DNA of 57,940 bases, from contig JAFSXX010000052.1 of NCBI GenBank assembly GCA_017443845.1, positions 1 through 57,940 of the forward strand, given 5' to 3'. The translations under genes were made by a program, and so were the position numbers. This document shows positions 15,899 to 24,515 of the stretch, one piece after another. The number at the start of each line of letters is the position of its first letter. Position 1 is the stretch's first letter. The stretch comes from Bacteroidales bacterium (GTDB lineage: Bacteria; Bacteroidota; Bacteroidia; Bacteroidales; UBA932). Under the pieces are notes generated by a model, which ran no database searches, had not been told where the DNA came from, and saw nothing but the letters and a program-made list of their open reading frames with translations.

Positions 15899-17746
15899 TC
15901 AGTTTTCCTCGGAGAAAGATTTGGCGAAGCGGCTCTTGATCAGCTGCACGTCCTCCTCCTTCATATTCCGCATCAGCAGGGCCAATACCCTCGGAGAGAG
16001 GTTGTTGAGGTCGGTGACGATCATTGCGTCCATCGAATCGTTGAAATCTGGATCGACATTGAAATCGGCCACCTTCGCGTTGTTTGCAAAATAGAATCTG
16101 ATCAGCGCGGGCAGTGTGTATTGTCCGTCTGAGATCTCATCCAGCAGGGTATTGAACTCCTCGAGAGTCAATTCGCGCCCTCCCAGGAGCTGGTCGGGAT
16201 TCACCCTGAGCCAGTCGGGTTTGAACGGATGGACGGGCTTCATCAGCCTTTCGTCTTTCGGAAGGCTGCAATACTTTGTGAGATAGCTGTATATCAGGCT
16301 CCTGTAGAACAGGGGATAGTCGCCGCTGATGCTGGCCGGACCTATGCAGAATCGGGCTTTCTCCTGCTTTGCCGAGAAGAGAAGCAGCCCCTTGAGCAGC
16401 ATGGAGAGGGTGGTGCTGTCCTTCTGGTACTCCTTCGAGACGAAGGAACGGCCCATCTCGATACTTACGGGCAGGATTTCGCCGGCCATCGGGCCGACCT
16501 TGACCAGCGAGGGGGAGTAGAACGCCTTGATTCCGCCGCGGGTGTGGTATATCTCCGGGCCTACGCCGATCCTGTACGCGCCGGCTATCGCGGAGTTCTC
16601 CTTGTCCCAGAGGAACATCTGCTTGTACCAGGCGTCGTATTTATCTATGTCCGATGCCTTTCCCGTACCTTCGCCTATCGCGCGGAAAGTCTCCTCGCGA
16701 AGCCTTCCTATCTCCTGCATGCATACCGGGATGTCGGCCGAATCGGCCACAAAGCAGATATACTTCCGGTTCTCGAATAGCTTCTTCCCTTCGAGGGTGG
16801 CGATTTCGGCTTCGACCTTCTCCTTGGGGACGCTCTGGACGAGCGGCTTTTCCCTGCGCGCCGTGAGGGGGCATTTCGGCTCCTCTTTCGGCTTCAGGGT
16901 GGCCTCCAGGCAGTAAACCCTGTTGCGGAGATAGTTTATCAGGCTCTTTCCGTCGGGGAATTTCGCCATCTCTTCGGGCATAATGGGCTTTCCGATGCGC
17001 AGGCGGAGGGTTTTGCCCCTCTTGTTGCGCAGTTCGTGGATGAGCCTTCCGGTCCTCAGGAAGTGGTAAATCCTGCCCAGCACGTGCATCGAGAAGGAGT
17101 TGCCGCCGTCGAAATAGATGGGCACTACAGGGGCGTTGGCCGTCATTATGAGTTTCGCCATATTGGGCGACCAGGGGCAGTCCTCCGGAATGGGCCTGCA
17201 GCCTTTCCGGATGGCGGTGCGGTCTTTCTTTTTCTGCCAGGTCGAGACGGCTCCGGCCGGGAAAAGGCCGAGGCTGCCTCCATCCTTGATATGCTGCAGG
17301 GCCACTTTTATACCCGCGAAACTGCTCTTGTTGACATCTCCTCCCTTGAAGGGGTTGACAGGCATAAAACTGCTCTTGAGGGCGGGAATGAGCGAGAGGA
17401 TGAAGTTGGTAAGTATCTTGTAATCGGGCTTCAGGGCTCCGACAATCGAGCTTATTATCAGGCCGTCGGCGCCTCCGAAGGCGTGGTTCGATATGGTGAC
17501 TATCTGGCCTTCCGGAAGGTTCTTCAGGTCCTCTTCCGGCACGACGACGGTAATGCCGTAGAGCTCCAGGACTTTCTTTGAGAACTCAGGGCCTTCGTAC
17601 TGGCAGACTTTTTCGTAATCCCTGTTGAGCTTGTTTATCTCCAGGATGCTCATCAGCAGCGACGCGGCCAGGCTTCCGATGGGGCCCTTGAGACCGAGAC
17701 CGTTCTGTAATTGGGATTTATTGATTATTTTTGTCGGCTTCTCCAT
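15899..17746 (-). CDS. Two-domain acyltransferase, OlsF-like (ornithine/glycine aminolipid synthesis)
   Basis: 615 residues from the ATG at 17746; an upstream TTG would place 29 odd residues before MEKPTKI and overlap the promoter box. The N-terminal half is a PlsC-like lysolipid O-acyltransferase: VTISNHAFGGADG with His and Asp five residues apart, LFPAGAVSTW, and PVVPIYFDGGNS. The second half (about 330-520) is an acyl-ACP-type GNAT fold of the OlsB/hemolysin kind (ENSAIAGAYRIGVG; EMGRSFV). This order matches bifunctional OlsF known from Serratia and Flavobacterium, which makes ornithine lipid; in gut Bacteroides the split GlsB/GlsA pair makes glycine lipids. The head-group amino acid here cannot be read from sequence. 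Confidence 0.8.
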   Translation of the reverse strand: MEKPTKIINKSQLQNGLGLKGPIGSLAASLLMSILEINKLNRDYEKVCQYEGPEFSKKVLELYGITVVVPEEDLKNLPEGQIVTISNHAFGGADGLIISSIVGALKPDYKILTNFILSLIPALKSSFMPVNPFKGGDVNKSSFAGIKVALQHIKDGGSLGLFPAGAVSTWQKKKDRTAIRKGCRPIPEDCPWSPNMAKLIMTANAPVVPIYFDGGNSFSMHVLGRIYHFLRTGRLIHELRNKRGKTLRLRIGKPIMPEEMAKFPDGKSLINYLRNRVYCLEATLKPKEEPKCPLTARREKPLVQSVPKEKVEAEIATLEGKKLFENRKYICFVADSADIPVCMQEIGRLREETFRAIGEGTGKASDIDKYDAWYKQMFLWDKENSAIAGAYRIGVGPEIYHTRGGIKAFYSPSLVKVGPMAGEILPVSIEMGRSFVSKEYQKDSTTLSMLLKGLLLFSAKQEKARFCIGPASISGDYPLFYRSLIYSYLTKYCSLPKDERLMKPVHPFKPDWLRVNPDQLLGGRELTLEEFNTLLDEISDGQYTLPALIRFYFANNAKVADFNVDPDFNDSMDAMIVTDLNNLSPRVLALLMRNMKEEDVQLIKSRFAKSFSEEN

Positions 17747-17777
17747 AGAAATGGAAATATGGTTTAGGTTGGTAATG

Positions 17778-17785
17778 CAAATATA
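17778..17785 (-). promoter_or_regulatory. -7 box of the OlsF-like gene
   Basis: TATATTTG on the minus strand, 32 bases before the ATG at 17746. It lies at the start of the divergent uvrC frame. No clear TTTG at the expected spacing. Confidence 0.45.
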
Positions 17786-17786
17786 G

Positions 17787-19298
17787 TTGTTTTTGGACAA
17801 AGTTAGAGATAAGGTAAGGATGCTTCCCGACACTCCGGGAGTTTACAGGTACTTCGACGCCGAAGGGACGATAATCTACGTAGGCAAGGCGAAGAACCTC
17901 AAGCGGCGCGTGTCGCAGTATTTCCGGCCCGAGGATCAGCTCGACCGCAAGACGCGGGCCCTGGTCTCGAACATCGCCGACCTCAGCTATACCGTGGTGG
18001 AGACCGAGGAGGACGCCCTCCTGCTGGAGAACAATCTCATCAAGCAGCTCCAGCCCAAGTACAACATAATGCTCAAGGATGACAAGACCTATCCCTGGAT
18101 CTGCATCCATAAGGAGCGTTTTCCCCGCGTGGGACTGACGCGGCGTTATGAGAAGGACGGCTCGCTCTATTTCGGACCCTATGCCTCGGTACAACACGCC
18201 CACAGGATGATGGACCTTATCGGCAGCCTCTACAAGATCCGCATCTGCCGCCACAACCTCTCTCCCGAGACGGTGGCCGCCGGCAAGATACGCCCCTGCC
18301 TCAATTACCACCTCGGCCGCTGTGCCGCCCCGTGTGCCGGTCTGCAGGGCGAAGAGGAGTACAACGCCCAGATAGAGAGCATCCGTTCCCTGTTGAGCGG
18401 GCGGGTCAGTGCCCTGATGCAGGAGTTCCGCCGCGAGATGGAGCAGGCCGCCTCGGAGTTGAGGTTCGAGGATGCCGCCATGTGGAAGGAGAGGCTCCGC
18501 CTGCTCGACATACACCACAAGCGCCAGAAGGTCGTAGGCCACGGGATTCTCGATATGGAGACCTACGAACTGCTGCAGGAGAAGAAACTTCCGCGCCGGG
18601 TTGTCCGCAGCCAGAAGGCGCTCGAGTCGCTCCGCAAGGATCTCGGAATGGCGCAGAAACCCGTGCATATAGAGTGTTTCGATAACTCCAATATAATGGG
18701 AACCCATCCCGTTGCGGCCTGTGTGGTATTCAAGGACGGTATCCCGAGCAAGAAGGACTACCGCCATTTCAATATCAAGACGGTCGTAGGGGCCAACGAC
18801 TATGCCTCGATGAAGGAGATCGTCAACCGCCGCTACTCGCGCCTCCTCTCGGAGGGGGAGCCGTTGCCGCAGCTGGTGGTCATCGACGGCGGCAAGGGCC
18901 AGGTAGGATGTGCCCTGGAGGCTCTTATGGAGCTGGGTATCAGGGATGAGATCTTTGTCGTGGGATTGGCTGAGAGGCTCGAGGAGGTTATAATCCCGGG
19001 CGATCCGCATCCGCTCTTTTTGGACAAGAATTCCGACTCCCTGCGCATCCTGATGCATATCCGCGACGAGGCGCACCGCTTCGGCATCACCCATCACAGG
19101 GCGAAGCGTACGAAGCACGAAGTGGATTCCGCCCTGCGGGAAATCCCGGGCGTGGGTCCCTCCACCGAGACAAAATTGCTGCGCCGCTTCCGCAGCGTCA
19201 AGAGAATCAGGGAAGCCTCCATCGAGGAACTGGCCGCCGAGGTGGGGCCTTCAATGGCCCGCAAGGTGCACGACGCGCTCAATGCCGGGGAGGCTTGA
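17787..19298 (+). CDS. uvrC: UvrABC excinuclease subunit C, internally shortened
   Basis: About 500 residues against the usual 600 or so. UvrC makes both incisions in nucleotide excision repair. Present: GIY-YIG nuclease (LPDTPGVYRYF ... IIYVGKAKNLKRRVSQYF), the Cys-rich patch (CLNYHLGRCAAPCAG), a UVR motif (about residue 226), the RNase H-like core with Asp299 (IECFDNSN), Asp367 (VVIDGGKGQ) and His430 (DEAHRFGI), and a C-terminal HhH (IPGVGPSTETKLL). Missing: roughly 100 residues normally between the UVR motif and IECFD. No ATG stands where the N-terminus should be; TTG at 17787 or 17793 fits the family, while the first ATG (17820) would start at MLPDTPG. Confidence 0.9.
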   Translation: MFLDKVRDKVRMLPDTPGVYRYFDAEGTIIYVGKAKNLKRRVSQYFRPEDQLDRKTRALVSNIADLSYTVVETEEDALLLENNLIKQLQPKYNIMLKDDKTYPWICIHKERFPRVGLTRRYEKDGSLYFGPYASVQHAHRMMDLIGSLYKIRICRHNLSPETVAAGKIRPCLNYHLGRCAAPCAGLQGEEEYNAQIESIRSLLSGRVSALMQEFRREMEQAASELRFEDAAMWKERLRLLDIHHKRQKVVGHGILDMETYELLQEKKLPRRVVRSQKALESLRKDLGMAQKPVHIECFDNSNIMGTHPVAACVVFKDGIPSKKDYRHFNIKTVVGANDYASMKEIVNRRYSRLLSEGEPLPQLVVIDGGKGQVGCALEALMELGIRDEIFVVGLAERLEEVIIPGDPHPLFLDKNSDSLRILMHIRDEAHRFGITHHRAKRTKHEVDSALREIPGVGPSTETKLLRRFRSVKRIREASIEELAAEVGPSMARKVHDALNAGEA

Positions 19299-19317
19299 AT
19301 GAAACCGTGTTCAAGCA

Positions 19318-19337
19318 TTTATAAACGTTTATAAACG
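19318..19337 (+). promoter_or_regulatory. Operator-like repeat before pnuC
   Basis: Two head-to-tail copies of TTTATAAACG; their junction forms a perfect 12-bp palindrome CGTTTATAAACG (19326-19337). It lies 7 bases before the pnuC ATG, in the 46-base gap after uvrC. It could be a repressor site or affect ribosome access; the regulator is unknown. Confidence 0.45.
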
Positions 19338-19344
19338 GATAGAT

Positions 19345-20157
19345 ATGGCATACGACGACAAGAAATTCAACCGCATCTTCAGCGTCACACTGATGCTGCT
19401 GATGGCAGCTGTCATCATCTTCATAACTGCCAGAAATTACGGCACCGCGGGCGATCTCAAGGACCGTCTGCTGCTGCTCGCCGCAGCCGGAGCCTCGCTT
19501 TGCGGCGTTGCATCCACGATTCTTTCGGCCAACGCCCGGATCGCCAATTTCTTTTTCGGAATCATAAACGTGCTGGTTTACGGCACCGTCTGCGTCCTCA
19601 AGAGCAATTACGGCAGCGCGGCCATCAATCTGCTCTACTTCCTTCCGATGCAGTTCGTCGGGCTGGCAGCCTGGCGCAGAAGGGGCGGCACCTCGAAGGA
19701 GCAGGTTCATGCCCGCCGCCTCTCTAAAAAGGGCCGTATGCTCTTTTCCGGGCTGTTCCTCGCCGGTCTGATCGTGGCCTACGTCATTCTCTGCGCCGTA
19801 CATACCGAGAACGGCGCCACCTTCGCCGAAAGGCTCGTTTCCTCCGACGGAGGCCTGAAGACCCTGAGGTGGATAATCCTCGTGGACGCCCTTGCGACGG
19901 TCTGCAACATAATAGGCCAGTATCTGCTCTCGACGGCCTATATGGAGCAGTGGTTCTTCTGGATAGTGGTCAATATATCCTCTGTCATAATGTGGAGCCT
20001 CACGGCTTCGCGCGATGTGGCGGCAGGTCAGAGCGCCTCGCTGGCAAGCATCTATATCGTCAAGTACGCGTTCTATCTGGTCAACGCCCTCAACGGCCTC
20101 AGGATATGGCTAAACCTCAGCAAACCAAAGTTTGCCGCAACGGATTCCCAGCAATGA
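19345..20157 (+). CDS. pnuC: PnuC-family vitamin/nucleoside transporter
   Basis: 270 residues with about seven membrane segments. PnuC-type features: NARIANFFFGIINVLVYG, LLYFLPMQFVGLAAWRR and the closing EQWFFWIVVNISSVIMW. PnuC proteins are facilitators for nicotinamide riboside, or for thiamine or riboflavin in relatives; which one applies is not visible. No TPP or FMN riboswitch fits in the short upstream gap. The stop overlaps tadA by 4 bases (ATGA). Confidence 0.85.
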   Translation: MAYDDKKFNRIFSVTLMLLMAAVIIFITARNYGTAGDLKDRLLLLAAAGASLCGVASTILSANARIANFFFGIINVLVYGTVCVLKSNYGSAAINLLYFLPMQFVGLAAWRRRGGTSKEQVHARRLSKKGRMLFSGLFLAGLIVAYVILCAVHTENGATFAERLVSSDGGLKTLRWIILVDALATVCNIIGQYLLSTAYMEQWFFWIVVNISSVIMWSLTASRDVAAGQSASLASIYIVKYAFYLVNALNGLRIWLNLSKPKFAATDSQQ

Positions 20158-20591
20158 TGGAAGAGGATATAAGATATATGCGGGATGCGCTCCGGGAGGC
20201 GCAGGCGGCCCTCGAAGAGGGCGAAGTTCCCATCGGCGCGGTAGTGGTGTGCAAGGGACGCATCATAGCGCGCGGTCATAATCTCACCGAAACCCTCAAC
20301 GACGTGACGGCCCACGCCGAGATGCAGGCCGTGACCGCCGCCGCTTCCTGGCTGGGAGGAAAATACCTGAATGACTGTACCCTGTATGTGACCGTCGAAC
20401 CCTGCCCGATGTGCGCCGCCTCCCTGAACTGGGCCCAGGTGGGCCGCATCGTCTATGGCGCCGCCGACCCCCGCCGCGGCTACTCCCTCTTTACCCCGCC
20501 GCTCCTCCATCCCCGTACGCAGGTCACAGCCGGCATCCTCTCCGACGAATGCTCCGCCCTGATGAAGGAATTCTTCAAGGAAAAAAGGTAA
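20154..20591 (+). CDS. tadA: tRNA-specific adenosine deaminase
   Basis: 145 residues, starting at ATG ATG (20154 or 20157). TadA converts A34 of tRNA-Arg(ACG) to inosine. The zinc site is intact: His54-Ala-Glu56 (general base) and Cys84-Pro-Met-Cys87; GEVPIGAVVV is also typical. The open frame extends far upstream inside pnuC, but homology begins at this ATG. Convergent with the serpin gene 8 bases away. Confidence 0.95.
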   Translation: MMEEDIRYMRDALREAQAALEEGEVPIGAVVVCKGRIIARGHNLTETLNDVTAHAEMQAVTAAASWLGGKYLNDCTLYVTVEPCPMCAASLNWAQVGRIVYGAADPRRGYSLFTPPLLHPRTQVTAGILSDECSALMKEFFKEKR

Positions 20592-20598
20592 GGATCCC

Positions 20599-20688
20599 GC
20601 TAATAACAATGTGTGCCAATCATCAGAAGATCACCGGTTTGTCTGTTTTCAACGGCAAATATGAAAGGATGGTCGGCAATGAAATAAG
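20599..20688. repeat. Near-identical 3' tract shared by the two serpins, copy in serpin B
   Basis: About 90 bases match 23282-23371 with two visible differences, covering the last 28 codons, the stop and the base next to it. The rest of the two genes has diverged far more. A second tract, 51 bases and fully identical, lies at 21554-21604 (serpin B) and 24222-24272 (serpin A). Gene conversion or a recent partial exchange is the simplest reading. Confidence 0.85.
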
Positions 20689-21817
20689 TTTTGGTATCTT
20701 TAACGTTCATCGGACTGGTTATCTCAATGACTGTAACAGTCGCTGCCGCAGCTTCTGTTCCCTGTTCGTCAACCTTGATATTGCATTTCTGAATGATTCT
20801 GGAAATGTTGTAGACGTTGGAAGACAGCATGTTTGAAAAATCAGCAAAAGGGGTGAACGGCAGGATCATTCCCTTATTTTTCAAAGCGGTTTGAAAAGTA
20901 TTGTCCATTTTATACTCTTTCTGAAAACAAGGAATACGAAGTTCTATATCTTCTGCAGTAGATCTTTTACGCCACTCTGTCCAGTTGTCATTGTTTAAAG
21001 AGGTAATGAAATCAATATAATTGCATTTGGGTAAAGCGACTACAAGGCAGTATTTATTATCTTGATAAGGGATTCTGACTACGGAAACGGTGTCATCTGA
21101 GAAGTAGGAGATGTTTTTTAGGGAAGCATAGACAAACGGTCTCTTGTCCCTTTTTCCGTTAATTGCGTTATAATGTAAATTGCGTGTTTGTAAAGGCTCC
21201 CGATCTTTCCAGGGCGAATTGAAAAAGAGAGCATTTTCCAAGACTAAGCCGGCATTATGAACGTCCGTCTCGGTTACGATCTCAAGAATTCTATTCCTGG
21301 TTTTATCTGCTGTCCAATTATTTATGATTAATGCTGCTGATTTGGCGTTTGCAAAGTCAACTTCTTCGAGGTGTGCCTTGAACACGGATTCAGTAGTCTT
21401 TACATAATTATTTTTAAGCGGATAAGACCACCAGACAGCATTGGCAAGAGAAAGTGTCGTAGTATCGGTAAACGGAAAAATGGTAAATAGATGCTGATAG
21501 TACATCAAAAGATCCTTATCGCTGATATCTGCGTTTAACCCCAAAGTCTTGACAATCTGCTCCCGGGTTTCGCCCTGCGCACCTACGGCGAGCATGCCAA
21601 GGGCGGCTGATGCGCTCAACGGAGAAATAAGTATTTCTCCAGTATTGCCTTCTATTTGCAAGATGTGTTTAAAGAGATCTATTCCGAATGAGGTAAGGGT
21701 ACTCATCTCTATATTATCAGTAGCAAGGCTCTCTTTATTGACGGGTCGTGAACCACAACTGATTAATAACAAAAGAATTACTGCGGCTATTGAAGAATCT
21801 AAAACACAAACTTTCAT
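20600..21817 (-). CDS. Serpin-family lipoprotein (serpin B)
   Basis: 405 residues. The N-terminus has a hydrophobic segment and lipobox (LLLLISC), so it should be a lipoprotein. The rest is a full serpin: ISPLSASAALGMLAVGA, ENALFFNSPWKD, and the C-terminal ADHPFIFAVENRQTG. The reactive-centre hinge (DEQGTEAAAATVTV) has the small residues needed for loop insertion, so inhibitory action is likely; the P1 residue lies further along and cannot be fixed by eye. Its ATG overlaps the C10 protease stop by 4 bases, implying translational coupling. AT-rich relative to neighbours, suggesting transfer. Confidence 0.93.
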   Translation of the reverse strand: MKVCVLDSSIAAVILLLLISCGSRPVNKESLATDNIEMSTLTSFGIDLFKHILQIEGNTGEILISPLSASAALGMLAVGAQGETREQIVKTLGLNADISDKDLLMYYQHLFTIFPFTDTTTLSLANAVWWSYPLKNNYVKTTESVFKAHLEEVDFANAKSAALIINNWTADKTRNRILEIVTETDVHNAGLVLENALFFNSPWKDREPLQTRNLHYNAINGKRDKRPFVYASLKNISYFSDDTVSVVRIPYQDNKYCLVVALPKCNYIDFITSLNNDNWTEWRKRSTAEDIELRIPCFQKEYKMDNTFQTALKNKGMILPFTPFADFSNMLSSNVYNISRIIQKCNIKVDEQGTEAAAATVTVIEITSPMNVKDTKTYFIADHPFIFAVENRQTGDLLMIGTHCY

Positions 21818-23250
21818 AAGACAGGATTTAATATTGATTGGCCCTCTTCTTCTTCTCCGGGGTAGCCTCCGTCGTTCCGGAATGTCATAAGCTCAAATTT
21901 TTCATCATATATGTTCGAAGAAAATCTCCAATCTGAAGTGCAGATATGCCAGCTATTGTCATATAACCCACAATTTCCCCATTTCATTCCGAAATATAGA
22001 ACTTCCGGAGATTGATAAACATAATCGACATCCCATTCTGGTAATGGTATTATGTTAGGGTCATCTGGAATATACATATAATGAAACACATAAGATGTTC
22101 TTGCTTTTTTGTATCTGTCTAAAACAAGGGCATGACCACCAGGCGGGTTGTTATAGTTACTAATGATAGATAAAATAGAAGGGTAACCATCCTGAAGAAG
22201 TTCAAATAAGTAGTCATAAGGATTAAAAGAGGCAAACTCGAAGGTAGCATAAAATGACCCAAAATAGTATTCATCCATTATGACATCTTGTAGTGATTCG
22301 ATTGAGTATAAACCGGACCCGGAAGAGCGATAATGTAGTTGGATGCCTTTACCAAAGTTCGCCAACATAACAGCCGCCATTCTCAATGAATCTGAAGTTT
22401 CGAACTTTGCCCAATTACTGTCTGTTTTATTCAATTGAATCATTTTGGTCCAGTCGGTGCGATTGTACTCTCTTGTATTGCAATACGCAGAATCATATAC
22501 TTCAGGGCAAGCATCTCCACTATAGTGGTAATAGTAAACAATTTGACCAGCAGCGACGGGAATACATCCAGCAAGACAACGAGGATAGTTTATAACACTG
22601 CTGTCAATAGGACAATACTGATTAAAAGGAAAATCCTGTCCCCAATTTGTACTTATAAGGTGATCAATATCTTCTGTTGTAATAATAGCAGAATCAACTT
22701 GAAAAAGTTCATAATGTCCAGGAACGGGATGATATAGTGTGTCGGGGCCCGACCTGGTAATAGGTTTCAAGTTAGTGGAAGAGAGTAACTCCCAAAACCT
22801 ACAATAATCCTCGCCGTTTTTAGGCATATAGTTCGTTTTACTCAACACATCAACCGTTTCGCCCAGATAAGTAACCCACGCCAACATACTTTCATTTTCC
22901 GTGTTTGGATCGAACTCACCTTCTCCTTGGGAAATGACAACCGCTGTCCGCTTGTCGCTAGAGACCAATTCCCAACAATCGGAATAATTGATGGCGTATA
23001 AGAACGGCTTATCTTCAGACGGAAAAGGAAAAACGGATTTTACTTCAAAGCTATCGTCTTTATTCAGGAGAGATTTAAAGCGTAGATAAGCATTGATATC
23101 TTCTTCATTTACTTTGAATGAAGAAATACCGCTTTTAGTAAAGCAACAATTGTTTGAACTGGTTTGTCGAGAATCTGAGAATAGATCAGAGTTGGAACAT
23201 GAAACACAAAACAATAATAAAAAAGCAAAAAGAAGGGAACAACGTTTCAT
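21814..23250 (-). CDS. C10-family (streptopain-like) cysteine protease, lipoprotein
   Basis: 478 residues from the ATG at 23250 (MKRCSLLF); an upstream in-frame ATG would overlap the previous gene and spoil the signal peptide. A lipobox (LLLFCVSC) follows, then a propeptide-like region (about 40-170). The catalytic domain has Cys229 in AGCIPVAAGQIVYYYHY (compare GCVATAMAQ in SpeB) and His373 in PGGHALVLDRY, with a WGN motif near the end. C10 enzymes are secreted, broad-specificity proteases made as zymogens. It lies between two serpins, 32 bases after the first and overlapping the second. Genes are AT-rich. Confidence 0.85.
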   Translation of the reverse strand: MKRCSLLFAFLLLFCVSCSNSDLFSDSRQTSSNNCCFTKSGISSFKVNEEDINAYLRFKSLLNKDDSFEVKSVFPFPSEDKPFLYAINYSDCWELVSSDKRTAVVISQGEGEFDPNTENESMLAWVTYLGETVDVLSKTNYMPKNGEDYCRFWELLSSTNLKPITRSGPDTLYHPVPGHYELFQVDSAIITTEDIDHLISTNWGQDFPFNQYCPIDSSVINYPRCLAGCIPVAAGQIVYYYHYSGDACPEVYDSAYCNTREYNRTDWTKMIQLNKTDSNWAKFETSDSLRMAAVMLANFGKGIQLHYRSSGSGLYSIESLQDVIMDEYYFGSFYATFEFASFNPYDYLFELLQDGYPSILSIISNYNNPPGGHALVLDRYKKARTSYVFHYMYIPDDPNIIPLPEWDVDYVYQSPEVLYFGMKWGNCGLYDNSWHICTSDWRFSSNIYDEKFELMTFRNDGGYPGEEEEGQSILNPVL

Positions 23251-23282
23251 AGATATAATAGTTCTTGGGTTTATAATGTCTG

Positions 23283-24485
23283 CTAATAACAATGCGTGCC
23301 AATCATCAGAAGATCACCGGTTTGTCTGTTTTCAACGGCAAATATGAAAGGATGGTCGGCGATGAAAACAGGAACAGGAGACAGGTCAAGTCCTATATTG
23401 GCGATTGCTGCCGTGGCAGCAGCAGCTTCCGTACCTTTCTCATTGACGCCTATTGCGCATTTCTGGATGATTTTTGTAATATAGATCTTGAGATCCAGCA
23501 TTTTTGAAAACTCTGCCATGGGACCGAAAGGAAGAACCATACCTTGTTTTTTTAAAACATTTTTAAATGTTTCATCCATTTTATAATCTTTTTTAAAACA
23601 AGGGATGGCTAGCTCGATTGATATACTATTACTGTGACTGCGCCAGTAATTCCACTTATCGGAATTAATCGTTCGGATAAAATCATCAAAAGCTATTTTT
23701 GGTAGCGCAACAGTAAAAGAAAAATGCCTGTTATATGGAATCCTGACAACGGAAACCGAGTCGTCAGAATAAAACAAGTTAGGTTCTCTATTGTTGGTGA
23801 AAAAAGATCTTGATATCTTATCTCCATCAATCGTAGTGAATGTTTTATTACATAATCGATACTGATTATAAGAATCCCAAGGTGAATTAAAATACAGGGC
23901 ATTTTCTAAAACCACATAAGTCCCGTTCAAATCTTTCTCATCCACTATTTCGGATATCAAATTGTTCGTTTTTTTTGAAGTCCATTGATTGATGTACGCG
24001 GCCGCTTTTTTTGGATTTGAAAAATCAAGATGTTCTATTTCCGCATTGAAACCACGTTCTGTTGTTTTGATAAAGCCGGTTTTAAGAGGAAGTAAAGTCC
24101 AGATAGCATTGGCAATAGATAATCGGGCAATGTCGGATTCCAGAAAGAAAGAGTTGTAAAGGTATTGATAATAAGATATAACTTCTTGATCGTTAAAACC
24201 TGGCAACCCCAATGTGTTCAGAATCTGCTCCCGGGTTTCGCCCTGCGCACCTACGGCGAGCATGCCAAGGGCCATCGATGCGCTTAAAGGTGATATAATA
24301 ATATCCTCCTTACTGTGCATTTCAATCGTCGCAACGTCTTTGAGAAGATTGATCCCAAACTCTATGTTTGAATGAGCCGCAATCCTTTCGTCCATCGAAT
24401 CGCTCTTTATTATGCCTTTCTGTCCGCAGCCGACAGAAGTTCCCAAAGCAACCAATAAAAAAATAAGATAATACAGTCGTTTCAT
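23283..24485 (-). CDS. Serpin-family lipoprotein (serpin A)
   Basis: 400 residues. Signal peptide with lipobox (TSVGC). The serpin fold is complete: ISPLSASMALGMLAVGA, ENALYFNSPW, ADHPFIFAVENRQTG. The hinge EKGTEAAAATAAIA fits an inhibitory serpin, and the exposed loop after it (NIGLDLSPVPV) differs fully from serpin B, so the two may block different proteases. It starts 30 bases after the LolC/E-type permease with no promoter box in the gap, so it is probably read from the tyrS-rbfA-permease transcript. Two stretches are almost identical in DNA to serpin B. Confidence 0.93.
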   Translation of the reverse strand: MKRLYYLIFLLVALGTSVGCGQKGIIKSDSMDERIAAHSNIEFGINLLKDVATIEMHSKEDIIISPLSASMALGMLAVGAQGETREQILNTLGLPGFNDQEVISYYQYLYNSFFLESDIARLSIANAIWTLLPLKTGFIKTTERGFNAEIEHLDFSNPKKAAAYINQWTSKKTNNLISEIVDEKDLNGTYVVLENALYFNSPWDSYNQYRLCNKTFTTIDGDKISRSFFTNNREPNLFYSDDSVSVVRIPYNRHFSFTVALPKIAFDDFIRTINSDKWNYWRSHSNSISIELAIPCFKKDYKMDETFKNVLKKQGMVLPFGPMAEFSKMLDLKIYITKIIQKCAIGVNEKGTEAAAATAAIANIGLDLSPVPVFIADHPFIFAVENRQTGDLLMIGTHCY

Positions 24486-24515
24486 AGAAGAGGATTAATT
24501 ATTATGGTTTCTTCG

